A DNA stretch of 64,000 bases. Origin: Pyrus communis (Eukaryota; Streptophyta; Magnoliopsida; Rosales; Rosaceae). Shown here in pieces: positions 13,516-24,757 of the stretch; within the stretch, counting starts at the first letter, position 1, and the number at the start of each line of letters is the position of its first letter. The position numbers were made by a program, and so were the translations under genes. Location: contig NC_084804.1 in the NCBI RefSeq assembly GCF_963583255.1, forward strand, positions 28,461,061 through 28,525,060, given 5' to 3'. The notes under the pieces were generated by a model that saw only the letters and a list, made by a program, of their open reading frames with translations, did no database searches and was not told where the DNA came from.

Positions 13516-14422
13516 TCTCAACACACTGAAAAAACTCTCCTAATGGGGTTATCATTACTTGTTGATAGTTATTATTCATGTTTGATTCATGCTAAAATCA
13601 TCGCACGCCTGTCTCTTCGTGGAAATTCGAACTCTTGTATATATTTATTGGGTCATGAATGGGCATCTTTCGTTAGGACAAATACACGTTATTTGCAAAT
13701 CAACAAAGTGTTTTTTTTTTTTTGGCAGCAGAAAATACATAATTTGTTGTTGCTGTTGTTGTTGTTTTTTTATTTATTTATTTTTATTCAAAGTAATATC
13801 TTGTTTAAAGGGTCTACTTCAAGAAAACAAAGAAGATAAGAAGAATTCCTGTATTCCTAAGTCTTTTTGGCCTTTTTGCTCTCTCCCGAGCCTCCTTACT
13901 TTCCTTTTCCAAACAATAACTCTAATTGATCTACAAATCTTAGTCGCTAGTCCTTTCCTTTAGCTTTGGGGCAATGGCAGTCTCTCCCCCTCCTTGTAAC
14001 CTCTCTATCTCCCTATTCTCTCCACCCCTTCCCATCCCCTTCCTTTTGTTCCAACCACTCATTTGCAACCTTTCCTCTCTTGTTCCCTTTCTCTCTAGTG
14101 TCCTTTTCCCTTTCTCTCTTGTCTTTGTGTTGTGCAACACCTCTTCACCCCTCACCATTTTGTGGACTACCAATTTTCATGGCTTTGCTACAGCCTTTGC
14201 CCTAAAAGTTGAGATCTACTGTCTCAGGGCCAATTCCCTTGATTTAGGGCAAGATAAGCGGGTTTGGTTGGTTTATTGGTTGTTGGTGGGTCAAATCTGT
14301 TAGAGAATATGATTCAACATAGATCATATGACAAATAATATACAACTAATTTATGGGAGTTTCCATCCTAATATCACTAAGGCCTTTTGTGATAAACCCA
14401 ACACCTAGTAATAGGTGATTAA

Positions 14423-14770
14423 GGCCTGATTTGGTACTGAGGTGATTCTGAAAAAAGTTGGTATCAAAAAAAGCTGGGAGCTGTTTTTGTATTTGGTAAA
14501 CATTCAGCTTCAACTTTTTTTCACAGTTTTGGGTGAAAAAAAGCCAAAAACAAGAAGCTGCAAAACCCAGCTTTGAAAAACTGGTTTTTTTTCACATATG
14601 TTTTACATAAAAGTTTACCAAACACTATAATACTACTTTTTTTTTTTTTTTTCAAAAGCACTTTTACAAAAAAGTTTACCAAACACTCCACTGCTTTATT
14701 TCACAGCTACTTATTCTCACAGCACAGCAGAAGTAGCTTTTTTCAAAGCACAACAATACCAAACCAGCCC
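14423..14770. mobile_element. Tourist-like MITE, copy 2
   Basis: Same element as 10521-10867, with ends GGCCTGATTTGGTACTG and CAATACCAAACCAGCCC and TAA on both sides (14420-14422, 14771-14773). Presence at the same place in both copies shows that the MITE inserted before the tandem duplication. Confidence 0.75.
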
Positions 14771-15560
14771 TAAGTTAGGACAATATTGGGGGTGGACTTG
14801 CATGAGCCTATAAAGTTTGTCATGGTAATAGAGCATGCTATTCTTTTCAACATGTCTCGAATTTGCCTTCTTAAGCTGGGTTCTCGAAAAGTTGTGCTAG
14901 CTTCAGCTTAAGGCTATTAAATGAATGGGCCCTTGGAAAGTTGTGTTGGCTCTAGTCTTTAAATGATGACCGGGCTTTCGAAAAGTTGTGTTAGCTCTAG
15001 TATTATGACTTGACTAGTTCCCAGTGTGGGAATTGGTTTCCCTTGCGATCTTGTGTGGGGCCACCCGGGGCATGTTGAAGAATAGGATCTCACATCCGTC
15101 ATAAAATGAAATAATGTACAATTAATATATGGGAGTTTATACTCATAATATCACCGAGGTCTTTTGTGATAGAACACAACATCTAGTAATAAGTGATTAA
15201 GTTGGAACAACATCAATGATATTGGTGGTGGATCAACATGGGCCTATAAAGTCACCAAGATCTTTGCTCTATGGCTTGATTTTCATGGATGTGTGGCTCC
15301 TTTTGACTAAATTTTCTCTAGGCAGATTTTTGGTGAACTTGCCTTGCTTGACTCGCAGCACCGACATCTACTCAAAGATGTAAAGTTGTGAGTGGAGATG
15401 AGCCAATCGATAGAGCCAAGCCAACCAAAAAGATTTCATTTCACGGATTTGTGTAGGTTTGTTTGTCCCACACCTAGCGGGTAATGTCTAGCCTAGCGGG
15501 TGATGTGGCCCCAATTATGATCGATGATTTGATGTGGCCACACTTGTGAGTTATGGTTTG

Positions 15561-16419
15561 AGTGACCTCGCTTGTCAGCAATGGTTTTATGTGATCTCAC
15601 TTATTTAATGGTAACATTTTGTATATACGTGTGCTCTAGTATATGATTGTTACATCTTTCGTCTTTGTAGTAGATTTGTACTGGCGGTGCTTATTCTAAT
15701 GTGTGTGCACTTGTGTAGCCAATTAGGAGATTATTATTACTGCTTGTTTTTGCGAATTATATCCAGATCAAAGATTTGGCACCGGAGATTGTACCCATTT
15801 GACAATTCTTGTAATTGTTATGGTTTAGTAATAGAAAATCGCTATCGTTTCTTGCCATAAAAAAAAAAAAGGAAAAGAAGAAGAAACTCTTAACAATAAT
15901 ATCGTTTGTTCAAAAAAAAAAAAAAAGCTATCATTTCGTTTCAAAAAATTAATAAAACTAAAAACTTAATAATTAAAGAGAGTTTAGCATTATATTTTCG
16001 CTTCTCAGATTTTCAAGATTGTAAATAATAGACTAGAGAGAGCTACAAAGTTGAAAAGGAACATGATCAATAACATTTTTCTACTAACTTCATTACCAAA
16101 GTTTTCATTGTCTCAAAAAAGAAAAAAGCTGTAATTTTCATAAACATGAGTACTTCGAATTCAAATTACTAACTAAAAATTAGACACGTAATAGTTTTTT
16201 TTTGTCAAAATTCGAAGATATCTCGAGTTCAAATTCTTTGAATTCAAAAGTAAACTTCTAAAGCTAATTACTGGCAACAAGACTTAAACAAACACACAAA
16301 GCATAAGGCCATTAATCTCTCTCTAGTAAAGCAAGAAATTAACTTTCAAATTTATGTCGTCATATATAATATCAAGATGATATTGTATATAATAAAAGAA
16401 GCTTCTAAATAATTAATAA
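15561..16419. other. Intergenic region, AT-rich, no gene recognised
   Basis: The sequence is AT-rich with A-runs near 15859-15871 and 15912-15926. It probably includes the 3' UTR of the PB1 gene, which ends at 16420 on the minus strand. No other feature is supported. Confidence 0.6.
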
Positions 16420-17811
16420 TCACACTGAAGCTTGAGGGAGCTTTGAACCCACCACCTTACCCTCCTGACCCAACGCGCCAGCCGCTCGCATTTCTCCGCC
16501 CACCGCTGCGGGGCCCACGGCTTGATACGCCTGCTGCTGTTGCTGCACAACCCCTCCCGGCGCACTATAGTATACCTGCCTCCCCGTCGTGCTATCGTAC
16601 GCCACCTGTGCATACGGTGTTGTGTCGGCGTACGTCGCCACGTATTTTGGCGGCTGTGGTGGGAGAGTACTCGGCTGCTGCTGCTGCAGTTGTGGCACTA
16701 CATTGTACCTCGGCGGCTGTTCCCGGTAAATTTCAGACCCCACTCGCTGCTGCACGTGATAGTACTCTTGACCCGGTGGCCCGTTTACCGGTCGTACCAT
16801 CGGTGGCTGTGCGTGGTACACTGCCCCGCCTCCTGGAGCGGATGTAAACATGTACATCGGCTGTTCCGGAGCTCCTATCCCCGGAAACCCACCGCTAGTA
16901 ATCTCCGGCCAGTAGCCAGCTGGCGGCGCAGCCGTCACCGGAGGAGCCTTCTCCGGCATCTTCTGTACGTAATAATCTCCAGAGCCGCTATAGCCTCCAA
17001 CGAGATTGTCGTCGTTCTTTCTCCCGTACATAGCTTGCTGATCTTGTTCTCCGATTTGTAGCCTCTGCAATTGCCTTTGGAACTCCACCGGACTCACCAC
17101 CGGATCCGATCCGATAACCCGTTCTGTGTGGCCCGATCTGACAAAGTCAGGCGGCGGCGCAACTTGTTGCGGTATCGGCTCTGGAGGAGGAGGAGGAGGC
17201 GCCACGGCAGCAGGGACGACACCCTTTTCCATGCCGCAGAGAAATTCCACATTATTTTGGACCGGAGGCTTGGAATTTAGGCAGGGCGCCTGGGTGGGAC
17301 CCGAATTAAGAGCCTCGACGAACCGATCCTTATTGGACCTTCCATCATCCGACCCGAATCCACCGTTGGGGCTCGCATTAAAGAGGAACAATCTCATGCG
17401 GGCGGGCCTAGTGGAAGCCCGGTAGAGGCGATCGTACTCGTGCATCATGTGCTCCAAGTCGTCGTCGTTGGTAACGGAGATCAAGGCGTCGAGGTCTTCG
17501 CCGGGGAGTTGGTACTTGAACGACACGTCGTACTCGGAGAGGGAGGAGAGCTTGGAAATGATGGCGGCGAACTTGATGTTGCGATCGACGGAGAAAATCT
17601 TGGTCTCACCGCCGACGTAGCAGAGCTGGTTGTCGTGCGGGCGAGGGAGGATCTTTCCGCCGTAGCTGCACATGAACTTGGCCTTGTAGCTTTGGGTCTG
17701 AGAATTGGCTGCGTCGACCTCCCATGGCGGAGTGTTCTCGAAATCGATATCTCGGGACCGTGGGGACGAGTTACCGGACTCGGGATAGGAGTTGTATGAG
17801 TAGTTTTCCAT
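16420..17811 (-). CDS. PB1 (octicosapeptide/Phox/Bem1p) domain protein
   Basis: A single uninterrupted frame of 463 codons. I place the start at 17811 (MENYSYNSYPESGNSSPRSR). The frame stays open upstream to 17934, but that extension reads through a GA microsatellite into a Ser-Leu run and is most likely 5' UTR. Residues about 43-144 form a PB1 domain: KAKFMCSYGGKILPRP, then YVGGETKIFSVDR, and the acidic OPCA region YQLPGEDLDALISVTNDDDL. The rest is low-complexity and rich in Pro, Gln and Gly (PPPPPPEPIPQQ, QQQQQAYQAVG), like a group of uncharacterised plant PB1 proteins. PB1 domains mediate protein-protein pairing; no catalytic domain is seen. It resembles, from memory, Arabidopsis At5g64430, which fits the neighbouring FAAH gene. 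The specific function is unknown. Confidence 0.9.
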   Translation of the reverse strand: MENYSYNSYPESGNSSPRSRDIDFENTPPWEVDAANSQTQSYKAKFMCSYGGKILPRPHDNQLCYVGGETKIFSVDRNIKFAAIISKLSSLSEYDVSFKYQLPGEDLDALISVTNDDDLEHMMHEYDRLYRASTRPARMRLFLFNASPNGGFGSDDGRSNKDRFVEALNSGPTQAPCLNSKPPVQNNVEFLCGMEKGVVPAAVAPPPPPPEPIPQQVAPPPDFVRSGHTERVIGSDPVVSPVEFQRQLQRLQIGEQDQQAMYGRKNDDNLVGGYSGSGDYYVQKMPEKAPPVTAAPPAGYWPEITSGGFPGIGAPEQPMYMFTSAPGGGAVYHAQPPMVRPVNGPPGQEYYHVQQRVGSEIYREQPPRYNVVPQLQQQQPSTLPPQPPKYVATYADTTPYAQVAYDSTTGRQVYYSAPGGVVQQQQQAYQAVGPAAVGGEMRAAGALGQEGKVVGSKLPQASV

Positions 17812-17845
17812 TGTTATGGCGATAAGAGCTTGGGCCGCTAGAGAG

Positions 17846-17886
<41 letters not shown>
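17846..17886 (-). repeat. GA/CT microsatellite in the 5' leader of the PB1 gene
   Basis: An (AG)n run lies 35-75 bp upstream of the chosen start codon, read as (CT)n on the gene strand. CT-rich leaders are common in plant 5' UTRs. It inflates the apparent N-terminus if the upstream ATG at 17934 is used. Confidence 0.85.
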
Positions 17887-17890
<4 letters not shown>

Positions 17891-18052
17891 AGAGAGGTCA
17901 CTTGGTTTCTGAGTCCATGAGGAGAAAGGGCCAAGGAGGTTGGAGACGACTTAGTAGATTTTTCCTTTTTTTTTTTTTTTTTTTTTTGTTTTTTTGTAAA
18001 TAAAGAGACTTGCGTAAACTAATGAATAATAATGTTAGTAGATTAAACTAAA

Positions 18053-18519
18053 GAGTTAATTGTAGTTATAGTCCTTTAACTTTAACTCAATTGGAGCAAT
18101 GATTTCTCAACTAAAAATCAATTATTATTGGTCCCTCAACTTATCAAAACGTGCAGATATGGTCCCTCAACTAAAAATTCATTACCATTGGTCCCTCAAC
18201 TTTAATTCAACTAGAGAAATGATCCATTAACTTTAATACAATTGTAGCAATGGTCCTTCTAACATAACTCGTTTTGACAAAATTTTTGACGTAGTTGACA
18301 AAAAGGACCATAATTACACACTTTAATGAGTTGAGAGATCCTAATTATATAAATGATTATTTCAACATAACTTATTTTGACAAAATTTTGACGAAATTGA
18401 TGAAAAAGACTATAGCTACACATTTTGATAAGTTGAGGGACCAATGGTAATGGATTTTTAGTTGAGGGACCATTGCTCCAATTTGATTAAAGTTAAGGGA
18501 CCATTGCTACAATTTACTC
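18053..18519. mobile_element. Mutator-like MITE with 9-bp target-site duplication
   Basis: Ends GAGTTAATTGTAG and CTACAATTTACTC are inverted repeats, and a perfect 9-bp direct repeat TAAACTAAA flanks them (18044-18052 and 18520-18528). A 9-bp duplication is typical of Mutator-like elements. Inside, both halves are made of 'GGTCCCTCAACTT..AATTGGAGCAATG' units in opposite orientation, so the 467-bp element is close to a full palindrome. No coding capacity. Confidence 0.8.
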
Positions 18520-18613
18520 TAAACTAAACTGTCATTTGTAAATTAAACGACATGTTATTAATAATAAGAAATGCACATGTTAATCAATACTTAATTAATA
18601 ATTCAACACCGCC

Positions 18614-18788
18614 ACTTAATACTACAGTCTAGTAGTATTAATCTTCACTTATAAGTGAGAGGTTTTAGGTTTGAGTCTCATCAAAGACGAAATAAAACCA
18701 TATTATTGCTAGACTATTGTGAGACTTAACTCTCCACCCATTAGTATTGATAAGATCATTTGATCCAAAAAAATATATATATTAATAA
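18614..18788 (+). mobile_element. SINE family A, forward orientation
   Basis: The body (ACTTAATACTACAGTCTAG..., AAGTGAGAGGTTTTAGG, TTTGAGTCTCATC) matches the copy at 3608-3779 with a decayed B box. The flanks TAATAATTCAACACCGCC (18596-18613) and TAATAATTCATCACCACC (18789-18806) are an imperfect 18-bp duplication with two mismatches, suggesting an older insertion. Confidence 0.7.
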
Positions 18789-19179
18789 TAATAATTCATC
18801 ACCACCATCATGTCTTTTAATATATAAAATTTAATCTTTCTAACTTGTCCAATAAAAATATTACAATAGTATTAATCTTGTAATACTATGGAATGATCTG
18901 ACAGTCGCACGCTTAGAAGGAAAATTATTTGGAGTGCGGTGGTTGCAAGACTTATGAGGTTGGGGGTGGGGCCACTCAGCGTGGAGTTGGGAAGCCGAGA
19001 TAGAGAAGGGATAGGAGAGTGATGGGTTGACTGGGATTGGATTAATAAATTTGCATATGCCAATTGAAGTGAAGTGAACCAGCAAAAACAAAAGAAACCA
19101 CGACTCATTCTAAGCATTTTGTATCGCAGGTTGTTCTGAAATTTATTTTAATTTGTGCTTAGTTTATCTCATCTCTGTC

Positions 19180-21400
19180 TTTTATGTCTCGTTTTTCTTT
19201 AAATATCGATCATTATCGTGAATCCTCAACCATTTACTATTGTTGTTCATTTCATCGGATGTCTCATCCGAAGGCGCAGAGGTTGGTAACATTTGAAGTG
19301 CAATTTGCACTATTTGGTAGGATTATGAGAATGCTCTCAGCACGGGTAGCTTGCCTACTCCTATTTTTCGTTCATCCTTTTAGTTCTTTGGCCCTTCTTC
19401 CAGGTGGTGGCTACGGATTTGCGGTGGTGGTGCGGCTGATTTGGTGGAGGTGTCTGCTTTAAATTTTCATGTCTAAGTTTTTCAGTTTATAAGTTGCTAT
19501 AGGTTGCTCACTTTGGGCCTATTTCATTGTAAATTTCTTTTGTAGAGCGGACTTTTACTTGGTTATCTTGGATTCTCTCTTTTAGTTCTTCTTACCTTAT
19601 ATTAACTTTTTCTTTCCATAAATTTTACTTTGATTGAAAAAAAAACCTCCAGTGATTGTTTGAGTAGGTGCAAAGTCATACTCAACGTACCCCAATTTAT
19701 AAGGCAGGTGAAATCCAAAATTCAATTAAAAAATATGGTCTAAAAACGTAATGTGGCTAGCATTTTTCTTATTCAAATGTTGTTTTGTCAATTGTTGTTA
19801 AGCATAATTGGTTTAGTAATTACTTGGTACCAAATATGTCGAATGTTTTGGGAAGCGATTCCTACACAGTTTTTATTCTTCTATATACTTAATAATTTGA
19901 ACTTTTAAATTAATGAAATTGAAAGAAATTCAAGAATGAAAATAAACAGGAGTTTGTAGAATGAGGAAAAATGTGTGTTGAAACCATTTTTCAATTTTGA
20001 TATGATTAAACGTAAACCGTATATGTTGCAAAACTGTCAATAGCAACCACACATGTATAATATGGGTGTATCAATGTGAGACGAAAGAATTTAGAAGAGG
20101 CAGGACAATGATATGCTTTCAATTATTTTGGGTGCGTGTCCAAAATATGGGAAATTAAGTCGACAAAGGTACTACAATCTCCCACGCAAACGCAACTCTT
20201 CGACGTGACCGCTATATATATATAAACAAGCTTCCAAAATTCAAATTTTCATCACAATCTCTAACCATGTCTCGTTTCTCTTTAAAAATCGTTCCTTACC
20301 GTGAATCCTCAACCATCTACCCTTGCTACTCATTTCATTGGATACCTCCTTCAAAGGCGCACTTTGGTGGTTGGTAGCATTTGAATTGCAATTTGCCCTA
20401 TTTAATAGGATTATGAGAGTGCTCTCAGCGCGAGTAGCTTGCGTACTCCCATTTTTCATTCATCCTTTTAGTTCTTTGGCCCTTCTTCCAGGTGGTGGCT
20501 ACGGCTAATTTGGTGGAGGTGTCTGCTTTACATTTTCATGTCTAAGTTTTTCTGTTTATATGTTGCTATGGGTTGCTCAGTTTGGACCTATTTCATTGTA
20601 AATTTCTTTTGTGGAATAGGCTTTTACTTGGCTATCTTGAACTCTCTTTTTGAGTTCTCCTTACCTTATACTAGCTTTTTCTTTCAATAAATTTTACTTT
20701 GATTGATAAAAATAAAAATAAAAAATAAAAAAACCTCCAGTGATTATTGGGAAGCGAAAAAATAATATTTTAACGAAAAATCATATTTTTACATTAAACA
20801 TTACCCTTTATTTTGTCTTTATCGTTAAAACTCAAAGTTTTTAAATCATTTTCATTAGTTTTCCTTAAAAAAATATGGTTTAAAAATGTAGTGTCGCTAG
20901 CATTTTTCTTATTTAAATATTGTTTTGTCAATTGTTGTTCAAGCATAATCGGTTTAGTAATTATTTGGTACCAAATATATCGAATGCTTTGGGAAGCGAT
21001 TCCTACACAGTTTTTATTCTTCTATATACTTAATAATTTCAACTTTTAAATTGATGAAACTGAAAGAAATTCAAGAATAAAAATACACAGGAGTTTGTAG
21101 AATGAGAAAAAATATGTGCTGAAATCATTTTTTAATTTTGATCCAATTAAAGGTCAAGCATATATGTTGCAAAATTGTCAATAGCAACCACACATGTATA
21201 TGCTTTCAATTCATCCTTTTAGAAGAGGCATAGTAATGATATGCTTTCAATTATTTTGTGTGTCCAAAATATGGGAAATTATTTCGACAAAGGTACTACA
21301 ATCTCCCACGCAAAAGCAACTCTTGGACGTGACCACTATATTTATAAAAAACAAGCTTCCAAAATTCAAAATTTCATCACAATCTCTGACCATGTGGAGC
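19180..21400. repeat. Tandem duplication of a ~1.1 kb unit, no gene recognised
   Basis: Two sub-blocks recur in the same order. 19180-19660 matches about 20262-20745 (offset about 1082), and about 19735-20275 matches about 20875-21400 (offset about 1140). The first carries short open frames (MSRFSL..., ARVACLLLFF) that are not kept intact between copies, and a 3' part ending 'CAATAAATTTTACTTTGATTG' plus an A-rich run, like a transcript or LINE tail. Sub-block boundaries are approximate. Confidence 0.7.
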
Positions 21401-21429
21401 CATGTTGTGGAACATTTTTTTTTTTTCAA

Positions 21430-22213
21430 TTCAAAAGTGTTAGTAATAGCTTTCGAAATAATTAACTTGAGTTACTTCGTGTTCAGATTCATAACTATAT
21501 TGGTCTAAGTTATATGAAGATGTATGAAAAATGAGAACAAAAGACGACCGCTCAAGTCAGCTGACAGATTTGACAGCTTTCTGGTACGAAGTTTCAAGCA
21601 CATGAATGTCCAAGCGTCAACTCCAAACCACATGTTGATTATTAATATGACAAAAAAAAAAAAAAAAGTCTATGCAAGGGTATAAGTACCGTTAGGCCCA
21701 GCCCTCGGGTAAAGTATTTTTCAACCACAATTTAATGAGCGTAAGCGCTCGAAACACGTCAAACCTGTGAAATCATGCAATTAGCTCTATGTAAATGTTA
21801 CTTCCTATCCACGTGTGGGGTGAATAATGGAGAAATAGCTTATAGATCGTATCTATGTGTTTGTCCCGTTGAATGATAGGATGGAGGGAAATAGCTTATG
21901 GGTCATACTTAATCTATATTCATATTCTTCCCATTCATTATGCATACGCTGTATTACTATACTAGCTACTTCAGAATCTATCTCACGTGTTTAAACTAAG
22001 GACCATAAAACATACAGTCAAAGGACCTACGTACATATATGTGTGTTTTTTTGGGTCAAATTTTTTCTGAATGCTAAGTATTTAGCCTCAAAAGTCTCCA
22101 GTCAGTAAGTAGAAAAACTTTGAAAGTTTTGAGAGAAGTACCAAATCTTCTTTCATTTGAAATTTTCTCTCTTTCACACACGCACACAATGCGAGCGTAT
22201 CTAGTCCTATCGA
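21430..22213. other. Intergenic region, no gene recognised
   Basis: The sequence is AT-rich with an A-run near 21652-21667. No coding or repeat family was identified. Confidence 0.5.
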
Positions 22214-22229
22214 GAAACATACTATCGTA

Positions 22230-22451
22230 AACCACAACAAGTGGTCCAATGATAAGGGTGCGGACTGCGGTTCTCCAATAAACAAAAAAATGCGGAAGGT
22301 TTCGGATTCGATACTTCGAGCTGGTGAGTCTACTTGACTTTGGTCATGAGCATGGTGAAATCCCTTATAGCCTCTTCGAACCCGAAATAAGTAAATAATC
22401 GTAACTTGACACCAGTTAGTCATATTTTTCTAAAGAAAAAAAAAAAAAAAA
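22230..22451 (+). mobile_element. tRNA-derived SINE, family B, with perfect 16-bp duplication
   Basis: A 222-bp insertion starts AACCACAACAAGTGGTCC, has a possible A box (TGGTCCAATGATAAGGG) and B box (GGATTCGATAC near 22310), and ends in a poly-A tail (about 22436-22451). The 16-bp sequence GAAACATACTATCGTA occurs exactly on both sides (22214-22229 and 22452-22467). The perfect duplication argues for a fairly recent insertion. It is unrelated in sequence to family A. Confidence 0.8.
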
Positions 22452-22687
22452 GAAACATACTATCGTACACCTTCAGTAATATGAGAAAAGAGAGAGACAT
22501 TAGAAGTGCACGTTCACTATATGTAAGTTTTAATAAGTCCTAATATATGTCTAAATTTAATGCGCCAAGTCAACCCCACATTTAGGGTCAAGTCCATTCA
22601 AGAAGAAAAAGGCCGGCCAATTCTTATCTTAGTTTGCCAAGATTTCAAAGTGGGACAAGTGGAAGGAAATTTCTTTCAAACACATTT

Positions 22688-24540
22688 ATTTATTTATAGA
22701 AAAAGACTTCATTAAAGAGAAAAGCCAATAGGCTAACTAATCTGGGTGCAATTTAAGAGGAAGGCCTGACGGGCTTTCAAAAGAAGAGTTCTATCCCAAA
22801 CATGAAAATTAGTGACCGAATAACCCACACTAGTTATAGCATTTACCAGAACATTGGCTTCCCTAAAGACATGCTTCCAGCAAATATCCTCAAAAGAACC
22901 AGCAAGCTAGCGAATATCCTCCAGGATGAACTTCAATCTCCAAGGGGGATTATAGGCTCCACTGATAGATTCAATCACCAGCTTTGAATCACCCTTCACC
23001 ACAATGCGAGCCTAGCCTTTGGCCTTAGCCATCCACAGGTCATCCCGCAACACTAGGCATTCCGTAACCGAAATAGTATTTTGACCAATACATCTAGTCC
23101 CCGCAACAATAGATTCTCCTTTCTTATTTCTAATCACAAACCCAGCAGCTGCACCTTGATTCACCACTAAGCCATCGAAGTTAAGTTTAACAAAACCAGC
23201 ATTCACAGGAGACCACCGGATAGAAGATGGCGGGGAGGACCTGCTACCAGTGCAAACCACATGATTTATACCATTGGCATCTATGAACTCCTTTCCGAGA
23301 TTGAGGGCAGACTTAACGATCGATGTAGGGTTTGGAACTTTATTTTGGAATACCACTAGATTCCTCTCCTTCCAAATTTGCCAACAAACTAGTAAAACTT
23401 TACTAAGATCACACAAACCTGCATCATTCTTAACAGTTAATTCATTGAGCCAATCATTAAAAGGGAGAGATTGATTTAATCTTATGTTGTTAGAGATAGC
23501 TTGACAATTCCAAACTAGCCTCGTAAAATTACAATTTATAAATAAGTGAGATCTGTTCTCATCCTCTAAATTACACATAGGGTAGGTGGACGGGATATTA
23601 TTGACATATCTTGATAATCTGTCTCTTGTATGAAGCCTTCCAATTATGAGAATCCAACTAAAAATTGTAACTTTATTAGGGAGTTTAAGCTTCCACATTT
23701 TCTTAAGAAGCTCTCTTAATTCTCATTGTTATTATCGCTATTTTGTATCCAAGTTGCCGACTTAACTGAGAACTTACCATTAGCATTAGGCCCCCATTAG
23801 CATTACTACAAATTTTATTCACAATGTCTTCATCAACTAGCGATCGAAGATGATCTCTATCCCATTGTACATTAATAATGAATTGACTCACTTTTACGTT
23901 TAGATTGATATCATTAAGACTGGGAGAAATAAAGTTGGATGGGTCCAGAAGGGGATACTCTCCTCTCTCTTCAAATATTTATTCTTAACAATTTGTACCA
24001 ACCAATTTTGGTTATCCGTTACGACTTTCCAAGCCAAGTTTTGCTAAACAAGCATTATTAAAGTGATCACTTTTCCTAATGCCCAATCCCCCATTTCCCT
24101 TAGAGCTGCAAACTCTATCTCAAGCCACAAGGACAAGTTTTGCTAAACAAGCATTATTAAAGTGATCACTTTTCCTAATGCCCAATCCCCCATTTTCCTT
24201 AGAGCTGCAAACTCTATCTCAAGCCACAAGGACAAGTTTGCAATCTTTTCCCCAAAAAAAATTTCCTACTTTCTCTATCTATAGTATTTGTGATTTTCTC
24301 AGGACACTTAAAACAAACACATAGTATGATTGAGGACACATATGAGGTTAGCCCTAATAAGAGTTAGTCTTCCAGCTTTAGAAAGGGAATTTGCCTTCCA
24401 ACCAACTAGTTTATTTTTTATCTTGATAATTAGTTCCTTTGCATTAGTTTGATCCTTCCAGAAAATAATATTGTGTATGCCTAGATACCTACCAATGGTG
24501 GTTTTATGTTGGATAGCAAGAATATTAACAATATCAATTC
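22688..24540 (-). mobile_element. Truncated L1-type LINE, reverse orientation
   Basis: Reading the minus strand from about 24540 down, fragments typical of the C-terminal half of a plant LINE polyprotein appear. First comes a reverse-transcriptase tail segment (KAGRLTLIRANL, near 24340-24400), then a GGLGIRKSDHFNNACLAK-like segment. An open stretch at 23012-23698 follows, with the zinc-binding zf-RVT region (WKLKLPNKVTIFSW ... HLFINCNFTRLVW) and the start of an RNase H domain (VKLNFDGLVVNQGAAAGFVIRNKKGE). The 5' end is missing, the frame is broken in several places, and a 99-bp segment is duplicated in tandem. The 3' end is probably near 22688, where an A-rich stretch occurs on the minus strand. 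It cannot be active. Confidence 0.85.
24036..24233 (-). repeat. Two tandem 99-bp copies inside the LINE
   Basis: AAGTTTTGCTAAACAAGC and the following 81 bp recur at 24135 with a few substitutions. The unit is 99 bp (33 codons), so the duplication keeps the local reading frame. Neither copy is found elsewhere in the window. Confidence 0.85.
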
Positions 24541-24729
24541 AGGTATGGTTAGGAGTGTTCTACTTCCAAATACTTTGTGTGCAAGTATCAGGCTATCACC
24601 AATGGAGGATGGGAAACCAAAGAAAAAAATTCATAAAATTTGGGCCCAGAACCTCTATGAGAGGTGTATTTTATGGTGGAATATTTGGGATTGTTTCCCA
24701 CTCCAGATGGGTAAGATTGCAAGTGTGTT

Positions 24730-24757
24730 GGGGGGGGGGGGGGGGGGGGGGGGGGGT
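24730..24757 (+). repeat. Poly-G run
   Basis: About 27 consecutive G, read on from GTGTTG. Such runs are prone to assembly or sequencing length error. Confidence 0.9.

Larger units (their letters stand above)
11698..15560. repeat. Tandem duplication, copy 2 (~3.9 kb)
   Basis: This is the second copy of the block at 7806-11697. It begins within the SINE-like sequence and ends near 15560, where 'GGTTTGAGTGACCTCGC' departs from copy 1. All internal landmarks recur: Helitron-like segment at 12474-12831 (ending CTAA instead of CTAG), hairpin at 13432-13499, MITE at 14423-14770. Confidence 0.9.

Noticed and set aside
16443..17799. Several plus-strand open frames opposite the PB1 gene
   Set aside because: They are shadows of the GC-rich coding strand; none matches a protein family.
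17812..17934. Upstream start giving a 504-residue PB1 protein
   Set aside because: The extra 41 residues are mostly a Ser-Leu run encoded by a GA/CT microsatellite, typical of a 5' leader.
23012..23698. Stand-alone RNase H gene
   Set aside because: It is part of a truncated LINE with the zf-RVT and reverse-transcriptase tail adjacent.
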